Shown one piece after another: positions 51,801 through 61,042 of a stretch of DNA of 64,000 nucleotides. The translations under genes and the position numbers were made by a program. How positions within the stretch are numbered: position 1 is the stretch's first letter; the number at the start of each line of letters is the position of its first letter. The stretch comes from Sphingomonas sp. G-3-2-10 (GTDB lineage: Bacteria > Pseudomonadota > Alphaproteobacteria > Sphingomonadales > Sphingomonadaceae). The notes below the pieces were generated by a model, which saw only the letters and a list, made by a program, of their open reading frames with translations, had not been told where the DNA came from and did no database searches. The stretch is taken from assembly GCF_012927115.1 (NCBI RefSeq), contig NZ_JABBFY010000001.1, forward strand, positions 558,001 through 622,000, read 5' to 3'.

Positions 51801-52381
51801 GCCAGCGCCTTTGCCTCGATCCCCGACAGGCGCATGAAGTTCGCCAGCATCGCATGGCCATGTTCGGTGGCGATGCTTTCGGGGTGGAACTGGACGCCGT
51901 GGATCGGCAGCCCGCGGTGGCGGAAGCCCATGACCGACGTGTCGCTGGCGGTGGCGTTGACCACCAGATCCTCGGGAATGTCGGTGACGATCAGCGAGTG
52001 ATAGCGCGTCGCGGTGAAGGGCGAGGGCAGGCCGGTGAAGAGCCCGGTGCCGTCATGTTCGACCGGGCAGGTCTTGCCGTGCATCAGCCCGCCGCGCACC
52101 ACGCTGCCGCCGAAATGCTGGCCGATCGACTGGTGGCCAAGGCAGACGCCGAGCAGCGGCTTCTTCAGTTCGGCGCAGGCGGCGACCAGATCGAGGCTGA
52201 TCCCGGCTTCGTTCGGGGTACACGGGCCGGGCGAGATCAGGAATGCCTGCGCATTGCTGGCGATGGCTTCCTGCGCGGTGAGGGCATCGTTGCGCACCAC
52301 CTTCACCTCGGCGCCCAACTCCATCAGGTAATGGACGAGGTTCCAGGTGAAGCTGTCGTAATTGTCGATGACGAGGATCAT
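51797..52381 (-). CDS. trpG: Anthranilate synthase glutamine amidotransferase component
   Basis: 194-aa class I amidotransferase supplying ammonia to TrpE. Start [19 protein letters not shown], oxyanion loop [13 protein letters not shown], nucleophile Cys in [11 protein letters not shown], and the His/Glu pair in [10 protein letters not shown]. Such proteins may also serve aminodeoxychorismate synthase (pabA); the trp neighbourhood favours trpG. A Ser-hydrolase gene lies 10 bp upstream on the same strand, and trpE is about 2.5 kb upstream. Confidence 0.95.
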   Translation of the reverse strand: MILVIDNYDSFTWNLVHYLMELGAEVKVVRNDALTAQEAIASNAQAFLISPGPCTPNEAGISLDLVAACAELKKPLLGVCLGHQSIGQHFGGSVVRGGLMHGKTCPVEHDGTGLFTGLPSPFTATRYHSLIVTDIPEDLVVNATASDTSVMGFRHRGLPIHGVQFHPESIATEHGHAMLANFMRLSGIEAKALA

Positions 52382-52391
52382 GGGCGGGGCT

Positions 52392-53459
52392 TTAGGGCGT
52401 TGCCAGCAATTGCGCCAGATCGGCCTTCCAGAACTTCGCCCAGGTATGGGTACCGTGTCCCTTGGTCTCGCGCGTCGCGGGGATCAGGATGAAGCGGGCG
52501 CGGGGCATGCGCTTTACCTCGCGTTCGGCGATGCCGAGTTCGGGCGGATTGATGAAGTCGTCGGCGGAGTTGATCCACAGGACCGGCACGGTGATCCGCT
52601 CGAGATCGGGCGAGGGATCGTAGGTGCGCGAGGCGTCGTAATAATAGAGGGCGTTGTTGGCATCGACGCCGCGCCCGCGCGTTGCGAAGGCGGCGGCAAG
52701 CGCTTCCTCGGCCTTGGCGCGGGTGGGGTAATCGGCTTGCAGCGCCACCGGGTTGCCGCCGGCGATCACCGAGAGATAGGCGGCGGTGCGCAGTCCGTTG
52801 AGCGGCTGGGCGGTGTAGTTGCCGTTGTTCCAGACGGGATCGGCCTGGATCGCGTCGATGATCATCTTGCGCCACATGCGGTTGCGGCCGGCGATCTCCA
52901 CGGGCTGACAGGCGAACGGGGCGAGCCGCTTGGCGAAACCGGGATGCCGCGTGCCCCACATGAACGCGTGCATACAGCCCATCGAGGTGCCGATAATCGC
53001 TTCGAGACTGTCGACGCCGAGCCCGTCGACCAGCAGGCGGCGCTGGGCCTCGATCATGTCGGCATAGTCGTATTTCGGGAAAGCCATGCGCAGCCCGTCG
53101 CTGGGCTTGGACGAGCCGCCATGACCGATATTGTCGGGCAGGATGACGTAGTATCTGGCGAGGTCGAGCGGCTGGCCGGGACCGTACAGTTCGTTCGCGA
53201 ATTGGGGAGCGAGGAACTGCTTGCCCGTGCCCCCGGTGCCGTGGAGCACCATCACCGCATTGTCGATCCTGCCGTCCGCGCCGCGATGCGGGGTGCCGAG
53301 CGCGAGATAATGGATGCGCAGTTCGGGCAGCGTCTCGCCGCTGGCGAAGCGGAAATCCTTGATGAGGTGGTCGCCTTCCTTGCCGGGCCAGGACTGGGCC
53401 GAGGCGGGCAGGGCAGCGAGGAGCAGCGCGAGCAGGGCGAGGAGGCGGGCCATTGTCAT
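52392..53459 (-). CDS. Exported alpha/beta-hydrolase of the homoserine-acetyltransferase-like family
   Basis: 355 aa. A signal peptide ([20 protein letters not shown]) points to the periplasm, which argues against a biosynthetic acyltransferase. The nucleophile elbow is [13 protein letters not shown], the acid [10 protein letters not shown] and the His [19 protein letters not shown] provides the oxyanion side, and [18 protein letters not shown] is the MetX-like loop. Overall it resembles MetX-related alpha/beta hydrolases of unknown substrate. It sits 10 bp upstream of trpG and about 50 bp downstream of a phosphodiester-glycosidase-like lipoprotein gene. Confidence 0.85.
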   Translation of the reverse strand: MTMARLLALLALLLAALPASAQSWPGKEGDHLIKDFRFASGETLPELRIHYLALGTPHRGADGRIDNAVMVLHGTGGTGKQFLAPQFANELYGPGQPLDLARYYVILPDNIGHGGSSKPSDGLRMAFPKYDYADMIEAQRRLLVDGLGVDSLEAIIGTSMGCMHAFMWGTRHPGFAKRLAPFACQPVEIAGRNRMWRKMIIDAIQADPVWNNGNYTAQPLNGLRTAAYLSVIAGGNPVALQADYPTRAKAEEALAAAFATRGRGVDANNALYYYDASRTYDPSPDLERITVPVLWINSADDFINPPELGIAEREVKRMPRARFILIPATRETKGHGTHTWAKFWKADLAQLLATP

Positions 53460-53507
53460 TCCCCTTTTGCCATCCCGGTTTTCGCCCGGGTGCGGAACTG
53501 GAACAGC

Positions 53508-54272
53508 CTATTTCCTTTGCAGCGCCACCACAATCGGGCCGATTTCCGGACCCGCATCCGTGCGCGCCGCGACCGGATCCCACAGCCGCGAGACGGCGCC
53601 GTCGAGATAGAGGGCGTCGGGCGCCTTCAGCTGATCGCGGAACAGCCGGGCGAAACGGCCGAACGAAACCGGCTCGTCGCTGATCGCGAACCATGCGCTG
53701 CCGTCCGCCGAAACGCCCACGCCGTTGCGCATCTGCAGCGAGACGCCGTTCTCCGAGATTTGCGGGTGGAGCTTGCCGCCGATCAGCAGCATCGGGCCGG
53801 ACTGGGTGGCGAAGCGGACATGATCGGGCTTGCCCGCCGAAAATTGCTCGGTGGTGGCGACATGCCAGCCCGCGGCATCGCCATAGAAGACGCCGTTGGG
53901 CTTGAGATGGAAATTGCCGGGGCCCTCGCGGCGGTTGAGCGGGGCCTGTTCGGCGCCGTCCTCGACATAATAGCCGATCGGGTTGCCCTTCGGATCGTAC
54001 ATGCCGGCATTCATCGCGAACGCGACGCGGGGGAAGCGATCGCCCAGCCTTTTGTCGAGCGCGTCGAAGTTGCGCATCGGCTTGCCGTCCGCGCCCTTGT
54101 TGACCAGCATCAGATCGTGCTTGCCGGGCTCGGCGTGGCAGACGGTGAATTCGCTGCCCTCGAATGCGACCTTCGCGCAGGCCGCGTCGATGCCGTTGCG
54201 GCTCTTGGGCGCGCCACAGGAGGCCAGTGTCAGCAGAGCGGCGGCGAGAGCCAGACGGGCGAATATCGTCAT
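53508..54272 (-). CDS. Phosphodiester glycosidase family lipoprotein (DUF2233/NAGPA-like)
   Basis: 254 aa with a lipoprotein signal whose lipobox is LASC (Cys near 20). The body has the NAGPA-type sequence: FPRVAFAMNAGMYDPKGNPI, NFHLKPNGVFYGDAAGWHVA, FATQSGPMLLIGGKLHPQIS, then a run through GVGVSADGSAWFAISDEPVS to ALYLDGAVSRLW. The family removes phosphodiester-linked sugars in characterised members; the bacterial substrate is unknown. ATG at 54272 preferred over GTG at 54275. Probably co-transcribed with the following hydrolase and trpG. Confidence 0.85.
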   Translation of the reverse strand: MTIFARLALAAALLTLASCGAPKSRNGIDAACAKVAFEGSEFTVCHAEPGKHDLMLVNKGADGKPMRNFDALDKRLGDRFPRVAFAMNAGMYDPKGNPIGYYVEDGAEQAPLNRREGPGNFHLKPNGVFYGDAAGWHVATTEQFSAGKPDHVRFATQSGPMLLIGGKLHPQISENGVSLQMRNGVGVSADGSAWFAISDEPVSFGRFARLFRDQLKAPDALYLDGAVSRLWDPVAARTDAGPEIGPIVVALQRK

Positions 54273-54382
54273 CACGCCGACTTAGTTCTTGTGTTCCCCG
54301 AAACAAGCCGCATTGCGGCCATAGTGCAGCGGCAACCGTGCCGACGCGGGGGCGTTGTTACGGGCCGGTTTTTGGAGGTCGC

Positions 54383-54799
54383 ATGTTTTCCAGGTTTCTT
54401 TTCGCCGCTCCGTTGATCCTGTTCGCGGTGCCCGCGGCGGCGCAGGACGCGCAGGATGGTCCGCCCAAGCGCGTCCGCAGCGTCATCACCTTCGGGGACG
54501 AGAAGTGCCCGCCCGCGACCGATCCGGACGAAATCGTGGTGTGCGCGAGCGGCGGCGATTCGCCCTATCGCATCCCCAAGCGTTTCCGGAACCAGCCGGC
54601 CGAAGGCCCGGCGGCGCAGAGCTGGTCGCGCCGCGTCGAAGTGGTCGAGGAAGTGAACCGCGCGGGCCTGCCCAACAGCTGCTCGCCGATCGGCACCGGC
54701 GGCCAGAGCGGCTGCACCCGTCAGATGATCCGGCAATGGTATCAGGAACGGCTCGAAACCGAAGCCAAGCGCGGGCGGGAAATGGGTCCCGAGGAGTGA
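54383..54799 (+). CDS. Exported conserved hypothetical protein
   Basis: 138 aa, signal peptide about 1-21 (ILFAVPAAAQ). The mature part is polar with RSVITFGDEKCPPATDPDEI, VVCASGGDSPYRIPKRFRN and a C-terminal RQWYQERLETEAKRGREMG helix; four Cys (around 42, 53, 100 and 109) could form two disulfides. Typical of short exported proteins of sphingomonads; function unknown. GGAGG precedes the ATG by four bases. It is the only plus-strand gene between trpG and trpE. Confidence 0.78.
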   Translation: MFSRFLFAAPLILFAVPAAAQDAQDGPPKRVRSVITFGDEKCPPATDPDEIVVCASGGDSPYRIPKRFRNQPAEGPAAQSWSRRVEVVEEVNRAGLPNSCSPIGTGGQSGCTRQMIRQWYQERLETEAKRGREMGPEE

Positions 54800-54811
54800 G
54801 GCTCTTCTGAG

Positions 54812-54915
54812 CCCCTCCCCCTTAGGGGAGGGGTCGGGGTGGGGCAGTCATAGCCTCGCAGAGGCCGGTGCCGAGAATATATCCTCCACCCCAACCCCTC
54901 CTCTGAAGAGGAGGG
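54812..54915. repeat. Paired GC-rich palindromes (REP-like, inverted pair)
   Basis: First hairpin CCCCTCCCC/GGGGAGGGG at 54812-54833, followed by TCGGGGTGGGGCAG; a spacer of about 45 bases; then CCACCCCAACCCC leading into the second hairpin CCCTCCTCT/AGAGGAGGG at 54896-54915. The layout matches the unit at 7852-7950: two units facing each other, each followed or preceded by a GGGGCAG-type block and its complement. It fills the gap between the exported gene and the convergent trpE. Confidence 0.8.
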
Positions 54916-54925
54916 CTTTTATTTT
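54896..54925 (+). terminator. Rho-independent-type terminator after the exported gene
   Basis: The second palindrome (9-bp stem, two-base loop, 54896-54915) is followed on the plus strand by C-TTTT-A-TTTT at 54917-54925. This would end the 54383-54799 transcript just before it runs into the trpE coding region on the other strand. Confidence 0.6.
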
Positions 54926-56435
54926 ACTGCCCGAACCCGGCTTCGCCTGCTCTCGCAACCGCTTCGCGCGCGGCGGCGAAGAGGGCGCCGGCCTTGGCTT
55001 CGCATTCGCGCTGTTCATAGGCCGGATCGCTGTCGGCGACGATGCCGGCGCCGGCCTGGACGTGCATGACGCCGTCCTTCACCAGCGCGGTGCGCAGCAC
55101 GATGCAGCTGTCCATCGACCCGTCCGGCGAGAAATAGCCGACGCCCCCGGCATAGGGGCCGCGGGTTTCGGATTCGAGCTCGGCGATGATCTCGCAGGCG
55201 CGGACCTTGGGCGCGCCGCTGACGGTGCCCGCCGGGAAACCGGCGAACAGCGCATCGAGCGCATCCTTGCCCGGTGCCAGCCTGCCGACCACGTTCGACA
55301 CGATGTGCATGACGTGGCTGTAGAATTCGACGGTGTAGCTGTCGGTCACCCGCACGCTGCCCGCTTCCGCCACCCGGCCGACATCGTTGCGGCCCAGATC
55401 GAGCAGCATGAGATGCTCGGCGCATTCCTTGGGATCGGCGAGCAGGCTGGCGCGATTGGCTTCGTCTTCGGCGGCGGTCTTGCCGCGCGGGCGGGTGCCG
55501 GCGATCGGGCGGATCGTCACTTCGTCGTCGCGGGTGCGGACGAGGATCTCCGGGCTCGATCCGGTCAGCGAGAAGCCCGGCAGATCGAGATGATAGAGGA
55601 AGGGTGAGGGATTGATCCGGCGCAGCGAGCGGTAGAGCTCGAACGGCGGCAGGGTGAATGGCGAGGTAAAGCGCTGGGCCAGCACCACCTGAAAAATGTC
55701 GCCCGCGGCGATATAATCCTTCGCGGCGGCGACCATCTCGCCATAGCGGCCTTCCGGAAGCACCGGCGTAAGCTGGACCGCATCGGGCTCCGCGCGGACG
55801 GGCGCGGGCAGCGGCGCGGTGGCGAGGCGGGCGGCGGTCGCGTCGATCCGCTCGGCCGCGGCTTCGATCGCGGCGTCCGCATCGTCGCTGCCATCGCTAT
55901 CCGGCCAGACCGGGGCGACAAGGAACAGCGCATCGGCCAGCCGGTCGAAGATCAGGATCACCGTGGGGCGCACGAAGATCATGTCGGGCACGCCGACCGG
56001 ATTGGCGGGCGGGCGCGGCAGCTTTTCGACCAGCCCGATCGTGTCGTAGCTGAAATAGCCGACAAGGCAGGCGAGGGCGCGGGGCAATTCCGCCGGCACG
56101 TCCATGCGGCAACCAGCGACCAGCGCGCGCAGCGCGTCGAGCGTCGGCGCCCCGCACGGCGCGAACGCATCGCGATCGGTGAGCCAGTGTGCGTTGATCG
56201 AGGCGTCGTTGCCGGTGGCGCGGAAGACGAGATCGGGCGCAAGTCCGATCAGGCTGTGCCGCCCGCGCGTCGCGCCGCCCTCGACCGATTCCAGCAGGAA
56301 ATCGCCGCGGCCGGATTCGATCAGCTTGAGCGCCGCCGCGACCGGCGTTTCGGTATCCGCGACCTGACGCCGCCACAGCAGCGCAGGCCGCCCGGCTCCG
56401 AGTGCGGCCCGGGCGGCTTCGACACCTTCAGTCAC
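54924..56435 (-). CDS. trpE: Anthranilate synthase component I
   Basis: 503-aa chorismate-utilising enzyme making anthranilate with TrpG. Tryptophan-feedback site region: LLESVEGGATRGRHSLIG with the LLES element near residue 50. Catalytic domain: KDYIAAGDIFQVVLAQRF, PSPFLYHLDLPGFSLTGSSP, RPIAGTRPRGKT, LMLLDLGRNDVGRVAEAGSV and AGTVSGAPKVRACEIIAELE. GTG start at 56435 immediately follows the ppiD stop codon with no gap, so it is read from the ppiD transcript. No leader peptide or attenuator was seen. Confidence 0.96.
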   Translation of the reverse strand: MTEGVEAARAALGAGRPALLWRRQVADTETPVAAALKLIESGRGDFLLESVEGGATRGRHSLIGLAPDLVFRATGNDASINAHWLTDRDAFAPCGAPTLDALRALVAGCRMDVPAELPRALACLVGYFSYDTIGLVEKLPRPPANPVGVPDMIFVRPTVILIFDRLADALFLVAPVWPDSDGSDDADAAIEAAAERIDATAARLATAPLPAPVRAEPDAVQLTPVLPEGRYGEMVAAAKDYIAAGDIFQVVLAQRFTSPFTLPPFELYRSLRRINPSPFLYHLDLPGFSLTGSSPEILVRTRDDEVTIRPIAGTRPRGKTAAEDEANRASLLADPKECAEHLMLLDLGRNDVGRVAEAGSVRVTDSYTVEFYSHVMHIVSNVVGRLAPGKDALDALFAGFPAGTVSGAPKVRACEIIAELESETRGPYAGGVGYFSPDGSMDSCIVLRTALVKDGVMHVQAGAGIVADSDPAYEQRECEAKAGALFAAAREAVARAGEAGFGQ

Positions 56436-58373
56436 TTATTGACCCGTGACGTCCTGGCCCGCGAGCTGGGCGCGGAACCGGGCGATTGCGGCTTCGTCGC
56501 GACTCACCTTCATATGCTTCTGCATCGCGTGGATGAACTGCATGGCTTGCTCGCCATAGCTGCTCTCGCCCAGCTGCGAGCGATAGGTCGCCATCAGCGC
56601 GGCGTTGCCCGACGCGTCATGCTGCTCGACCGACGACACATAGACGACGAAGAAGCCGTTCCCGTCCGGGCTCTCGATCAGGCGCGCAGTCTTCGGGGCG
56701 ACCGAGAAGGCGATGCGGACCTGACGCGGCGTATCCTTGTTCAGATCGGCATAGGCCAGGTTGAAGTCCTTCGGCGGAAGCGCCTTGATACCGGCGATCG
56801 CGATCGCCTGCGCCATCGGCGTGCCCTTCTTCAGCTCGGCGATCAGCTTCTGCGCGGCGTTGCGCGCCTGCTTCACGGCAATGTCGTGCTGATAGTCGCG
56901 GCGGACATCGTCGCGGATGCCGGCGAACGGACGCGGGGTGGGCTTCACCACCTTGCTCACGATCAGCACGGCGAAGCTGCCATCCTGGCCGAGCGCGACC
57001 ATCTGCGGCTCCGGGCTGTCCGGATCGGCGGCGAAACCGCCCTGGATGATCGGCAGCAGCGCGGGGTCCGGCTTCGAAGCGGCGTCGTCCGGATTGACGC
57101 CGGCGATGGTGAGCGCGGGCGTGAGCTGGACCTGCAGCTTGGCCTTGCCCGCCATCTCGTCGAACGTGTCCTCGTTGCCGATCGAATCGTCGATCGTCTG
57201 ACGCTGGGCGACGATCGCGGCGACGGTCTTGCGTTCCTCGATCTCCTTGGCGAGTTCGGGGCGCGCCTGCTCGATCGTCCTGGCCGGAATCTTCTCGACC
57301 TTCTCGACCTGCAGCACGGCCCAGCCAAAGGCGGAGCGAACCGGACCGGCGACGCTGCCCTGCGGCGCGGCGAAGGCCGCATCGGCGACGGCGGCCGACG
57401 TCTCGCCGGAGAGCGCGGGCTTCTCCACCGCGTCGAACTTGCGCGGTTCGAGGCCGCGGGCGCGGGCAATGTCGGCGATCGACTTGCCGCCCTTGACCTC
57501 GGCGGCCACGGCGTTGGCGGTCGCCTGATCGGCGAGCACGATCTGGGTCACGGTGCGCTTCTCGGTCGCGGCGAAGCGCGTACCGGCCTTGGCGTAGGCG
57601 TCGGCGATCTCGGCGTCGGTCGCGGCGGCGGCGGCCTTGAACTGATCCGGGCGGACGATCGCGTAGCGGATGATGCGGCGTTCCGGCACCATGTAGCTGG
57701 CACGGTGCTGGTTGTAGAAGGCCGTCAGCGTCTTGTCGTCGGGCGCGGGCCCCACATCCATGTCGGCGAGACGGATCAGCGTGGCCTGGCCCTGGCGGCG
57801 CTCAAGCCCGCGCGAGGCATAGGGCGCGACGATGCCGTTGGGCACATAGGACGGGCGGCCCGGGCGATCGAGCAGCCAGCGGCCATAGGTGTTCTGCGCG
57901 ATATCGGCGTGCATCCGCGCAGGCGTGATGCGCAGCTGGGCGAGCGTCGCTTCGTATTTCTGCTGATCGAACTTGCCGTCGATGCCGTGGAAATTCGGAT
58001 CGTTGACGATATCGGCGTCGATCATCTTGCGATCGACGAACATGCCGGAATCGGTGCCGTACTCCTGCACGGTGCGCGCCACGATCAGCTCGTTCAGCAC
58101 CAGATTCACGCCGTCGCGCGCCACGAAATCCTGCATCGAGATATTCGCGCCGCGATTGCGCTGCTGCGTCAGCCAGCGATCGATCGAATCCTTCAGATCG
58201 GCTTCGGTGATGGTCTGCTTGCCGATGCGGACCAGCACGGGGCTCGGGCCGCCGGCGGTACGCAGGCCGGTGACGTCGCCCAGCGCGAAGGCGATGGCGA
58301 TGATGCCGAGCACCAGAAACACGACGACGATGCCGACGCGCGACTTGGTGAAGTTACGAAAGAAACTGAGCAT
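56436..58373 (-). CDS. ppiD: Peptidyl-prolyl isomerase PpiD (SurA N-terminal and PpiC domains)
   Basis: 645-aa membrane-anchored periplasmic folding factor. A single N-terminal transmembrane helix (VGIVVVFLVLGIIAIAFALG, about 13-32), a SurA-like chaperone region (about 35-250), a parvulin-type domain around 265-365 (VTQIVLADQATANAVAAEVK, GKSIADIARARGLEPRKFD, GPVRSAFGWAVLQVEKVEK), and a second low-similarity half. Length and layout fit PpiD. It heads the ppiD-trpE unit and is divergent from tpiA with 118 bp between starts, a conserved alphaproteobacterial arrangement. Confidence 0.93.
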   Translation of the reverse strand: MLSFFRNFTKSRVGIVVVFLVLGIIAIAFALGDVTGLRTAGGPSPVLVRIGKQTITEADLKDSIDRWLTQQRNRGANISMQDFVARDGVNLVLNELIVARTVQEYGTDSGMFVDRKMIDADIVNDPNFHGIDGKFDQQKYEATLAQLRITPARMHADIAQNTYGRWLLDRPGRPSYVPNGIVAPYASRGLERRQGQATLIRLADMDVGPAPDDKTLTAFYNQHRASYMVPERRIIRYAIVRPDQFKAAAAATDAEIADAYAKAGTRFAATEKRTVTQIVLADQATANAVAAEVKGGKSIADIARARGLEPRKFDAVEKPALSGETSAAVADAAFAAPQGSVAGPVRSAFGWAVLQVEKVEKIPARTIEQARPELAKEIEERKTVAAIVAQRQTIDDSIGNEDTFDEMAGKAKLQVQLTPALTIAGVNPDDAASKPDPALLPIIQGGFAADPDSPEPQMVALGQDGSFAVLIVSKVVKPTPRPFAGIRDDVRRDYQHDIAVKQARNAAQKLIAELKKGTPMAQAIAIAGIKALPPKDFNLAYADLNKDTPRQVRIAFSVAPKTARLIESPDGNGFFVVYVSSVEQHDASGNAALMATYRSQLGESSYGEQAMQFIHAMQKHMKVSRDEAAIARFRAQLAGQDVTGQ

Positions 58374-58491
58374 TGAAGGCCGATCGTGCGAGAGTGTTTG
58401 AGGGTGCTTTAGGGGGTGCGAACGCGGCCTTCAAGCTTGCGCGCGCGGGTAGGCGCGCTATCGGCTTGTCCAAACAGGACAGGAGATGCGA

Positions 58492-59244
58492 ATGCGCCGC
58501 AAGCTGGTAGCCGGCAACTGGAAGATGCACGGGCTGAAGGCCGACCTGAGCGAAGTAACCGCGATCGCTACGGCAGCGGGCGCGAATCCGTCGGTCGATG
58601 CCGCGCTGTGCGTGCCTTTTACGCTGATCGCCGCCGCGGCGGTCGCGGCGGGCGACATGCCGGTGGGCGCGCAGGACGTGCATCAGGCGGCCAAGGGCGC
58701 GCATACCGGCTGCATCTCTGCGGCAATGCTGGTCGAGGCGGGCGCGGGCCTGACGATCGTCGGCCATTCGGAGCGCCGCGCGGACCAGTATGAGACCGAC
58801 GCGCAGGTAAAGGCCAAGGCCGAAGCGGCGCACGCGGCGGGGCTGGGCGTGATCCTGTGCATCGGCGAGACGCTGGACGAGCGCGACGCGGGCCAGGCCG
58901 AGGCAGTGGTGACTGCGCAGGTCGCGGGATCGCTGCCCGAGGGCGCGGATGCGGCGTGGCTGTCGCTCGCCTACGAACCGGTCTGGGCGATCGGCACGGG
59001 CCGGACGCCGACCGAAGTCGATGTGGCGGCGATGCATGGCGCGATCCGCGCGAAGCTGACCGCGCTGATCGGCGACGAAGCGGCGAAGGTGCGGATCCTC
59101 TATGGCGGGTCGGTCAACGGAGCCAATGCGGCGTCGCTGCTGGCCTGCGCCGATGTCGATGGCGCATTGGTCGGCGGGGCGAGCCTGACCGCCGAGAAGT
59201 TCGTGCCGATCATCGAGGCGGCGGCTTCACTGTCCCAAGCGTGA
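58492..59244 (+). CDS. tpiA: Triosephosphate isomerase
   Basis: 250-aa glycolytic barrel enzyme. Catalytic residues: Lys in AGNWKMHG, His in IVGHSERRADQ, Glu in AYEPVWAIGTGRTPT; phosphate loop YGGSVNGANA. The ATG at 58492 has AGGAG six bases upstream; the ATG at 58486 abuts that site and is unlikely. The last 35 bases overlap the 3' end of the convergent MFS gene. Confidence 0.97.
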   Translation: MRRKLVAGNWKMHGLKADLSEVTAIATAAGANPSVDAALCVPFTLIAAAAVAAGDMPVGAQDVHQAAKGAHTGCISAAMLVEAGAGLTIVGHSERRADQYETDAQVKAKAEAAHAAGLGVILCIGETLDERDAGQAEAVVTAQVAGSLPEGADAAWLSLAYEPVWAIGTGRTPTEVDVAAMHGAIRAKLTALIGDEAAKVRILYGGSVNGANAASLLACADVDGALVGGASLTAEKFVPIIEAAASLSQA

Positions 59245-60592
59245 GGAACGCCGCCGCGCCCGAAAGGGCGGCGAGGGCGGCGCCGACCAGTGCGGCGGCG
59301 TGGAACGCGGCGATCAGCGCCGCGCCCGCCGATGCGATGACTGCGCCGGCGATTGCCGTGGCGATCAGGCCGCCGGTGCGCGCGATGGCGCTGTTGAAGC
59401 CCGAGGCGGTGCCCGAATGGCGGTCGTCCACCGTGGCGAGCACGGCGGTGGTCAGCGGAGCGGCGACGCACGACATGCCGACCGCGATCAGCGACGCGCC
59501 GGGCAGCACCATCGTCCAATAGCTGCCCTGTTCCTCGACCAGGATCAGCAATGCGAATCCGGCCGCGACGATCAGCGAGCCGATGGTGAGCGGCCATTGC
59601 GGGCCGAGGCGGCTGGTCAGCCCGCCGGTGATGCGCGAGGCGATCGCCATGCCCAGCGGCAGGGGCAGCAGCGCGAGTCCGGCCTGAAGCGCGGTGTAGC
59701 CGCTCGCTTCGATCAGCACATAGGGCAGAAGCAGCAGCACGCCGCCGAGCGCGCCGTAGAGCAGGAAGGTGAGGACGGTCAGCCCGGCAAAGGCGCGCGA
59801 GCCGAACAAGGCCAGCGGCATCATCGCGCGATCGCCGCGATGACGCTCGATCCCGACGAAGATCAGGGCGAGCAGCCCGCCCGCCACCAGCGCGACGATA
59901 CTCGGGCTATCGGCGGCGCCGTGGCTCGACCAGATCGTCAGGCCCCAGGTGAGCGCGCCGAGCGAGAGGGTAGCGGTCAGCGCGCCGGGCCAGTCGAGCG
60001 GTATTTCCTTCGCCACGCTTTCCTCGACGTGGCGCCAGGCGATCAGGATCGCGATGGCGGCTACCGGCACGTTGACGAAGAAGATCGAACGCCAGCCGAT
60101 CGCATCGACCAGCCAGCCGCCGAGCGGCGGGCCGACTGCGCCCGCGATCGCGCCGGCCGCTGCCCATGTCCCGATCGCCTTGCCGCGCGCTTCGCCGGTA
60201 AAGGCGTGGCCCAGCGTGGCGAGGCTGTTGGGCAGCAGGATCGCGGCGCCGACGCCCTGTAGCGCGCGGGCGCCGAGGAGCAGGGTCAGGTCCGACGCGA
60301 TGGCGCACAGGACGGAGGCGAAGGTGAACAGCGCGATCCCGCCGATCAGCAGCTTGCGCCGCCCGAAATGGTCCCCCGCCGCACCGCCGAACAGGAGCAG
60401 GGCGGAGAGGGGGAGCAGATAGGCGTTGATGGTCCATTGCAGTTCGGCGGGCGTCGCGCCGAGATCCTTGCCGATCGCGGGCAGCGCGACGTTGGTCACC
60501 GAACCGTCGATAAAGGCGAGGCTGGACGCGAGGATGCAGGCGACCAGCGTGAGCGTGGGATGCTTCGCGCCGCCGTGGGTCTCGCCAGTCAT
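59210..60592 (-). CDS. MFS exporter, EmrB/QacA (DHA2) type
   Basis: 460-aa membrane transporter with about 14 hydrophobic segments. Motif A-type loop GDHFGRRKLLIGGIALF (around 72-88), LDWPGALTATLSLGAL in the middle, and motif C-like AGAIAGAVGPPLGGWL near 145. Start region LVACILASSLAFIDGSVTNV with FIDGSVTNVALP is the DHA2 D1 motif. It probably expels drugs or other organics with proton exchange. The 3' end overlaps tpiA by 35 bp on the opposite strand. No local regulator is seen. ATG at 60592. Confidence 0.9.
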   Translation of the reverse strand: MTGETHGGAKHPTLTLVACILASSLAFIDGSVTNVALPAIGKDLGATPAELQWTINAYLLPLSALLLFGGAAGDHFGRRKLLIGGIALFTFASVLCAIASDLTLLLGARALQGVGAAILLPNSLATLGHAFTGEARGKAIGTWAAAGAIAGAVGPPLGGWLVDAIGWRSIFFVNVPVAAIAILIAWRHVEESVAKEIPLDWPGALTATLSLGALTWGLTIWSSHGAADSPSIVALVAGGLLALIFVGIERHRGDRAMMPLALFGSRAFAGLTVLTFLLYGALGGVLLLLPYVLIEASGYTALQAGLALLPLPLGMAIASRITGGLTSRLGPQWPLTIGSLIVAAGFALLILVEEQGSYWTMVLPGASLIAVGMSCVAAPLTTAVLATVDDRHSGTASGFNSAIARTGGLIATAIAGAVIASAGAALIAAFHAAALVGAALAALSGAAAFLTLGTVKPPPR

Positions 60593-60642
60593 GCAGCCTT
60601 GTGCAACACCGCTGCGGCGGCGGCAATGAAGGGAGCGGTGCC

Positions 60643-61038
60643 TTGACGAAAACGGCGACGTGCCAGTGCGGCGCGGTGAGCGTGACGTGCGAAGGCGATC
60701 CGGTGCGCGTCTCGGTGTGCCACTGTCTCCACTGCCAGCAGCGCAGCGGGAGCGCGTTCGCGGCGCAGGTGCGGTTTCCGGCGGAGCAAGTGACGATCCG
60801 CGGCGAGACGCGCGCATGGACGCGGATCAACGACGACGGCAATCGCGCCGATTTCCATTTCTGCCCGAATTGCGGATCGGGCGTCTGGTACGCGCTCGAG
60901 GTGCAGCCCGACGTGATCGCGGTACCGATCGGCAATTTCGCCGAGGTCGGGGCGTTCGAGCCGCAATATTCGGTGTGGGAAGTGCGGAAGCAGCCCTGGG
61001 TCGAAGTGCCCGGCGCGAACGTCGAGCACTTCGACTGA
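60643..61038 (+). CDS. GFA-family (CENP-V/glutathione-dependent formaldehyde-activating-like) zinc protein
   Basis: 131 aa. Zinc cysteines follow the family pattern: TCQCGAV, VCHCLHCQQRSGSAF and HFCPNCGSGVWY. The family includes Gfa, which was proposed to bind glutathione; activity of most members is unproven. The start is TTG at 60643 with GGGAG eight bases upstream; upstream in-frame extension is possible only from GTG at 60601. Its stop lies four bases from the stop of the convergent aminopeptidase gene. Confidence 0.9.
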   Translation: MTKTATCQCGAVSVTCEGDPVRVSVCHCLHCQQRSGSAFAAQVRFPAEQVTIRGETRAWTRINDDGNRADFHFCPNCGSGVWYALEVQPDVIAVPIGNFAEVGAFEPQYSVWEVRKQPWVEVPGANVEHFD

Positions 61039-61042
61039 TCCC

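Noticed and set aside
54276..54310. A second LexA-like site, GTTC-TTGT-GTTC
   Set aside because: The spacing is 4 bases instead of 7.
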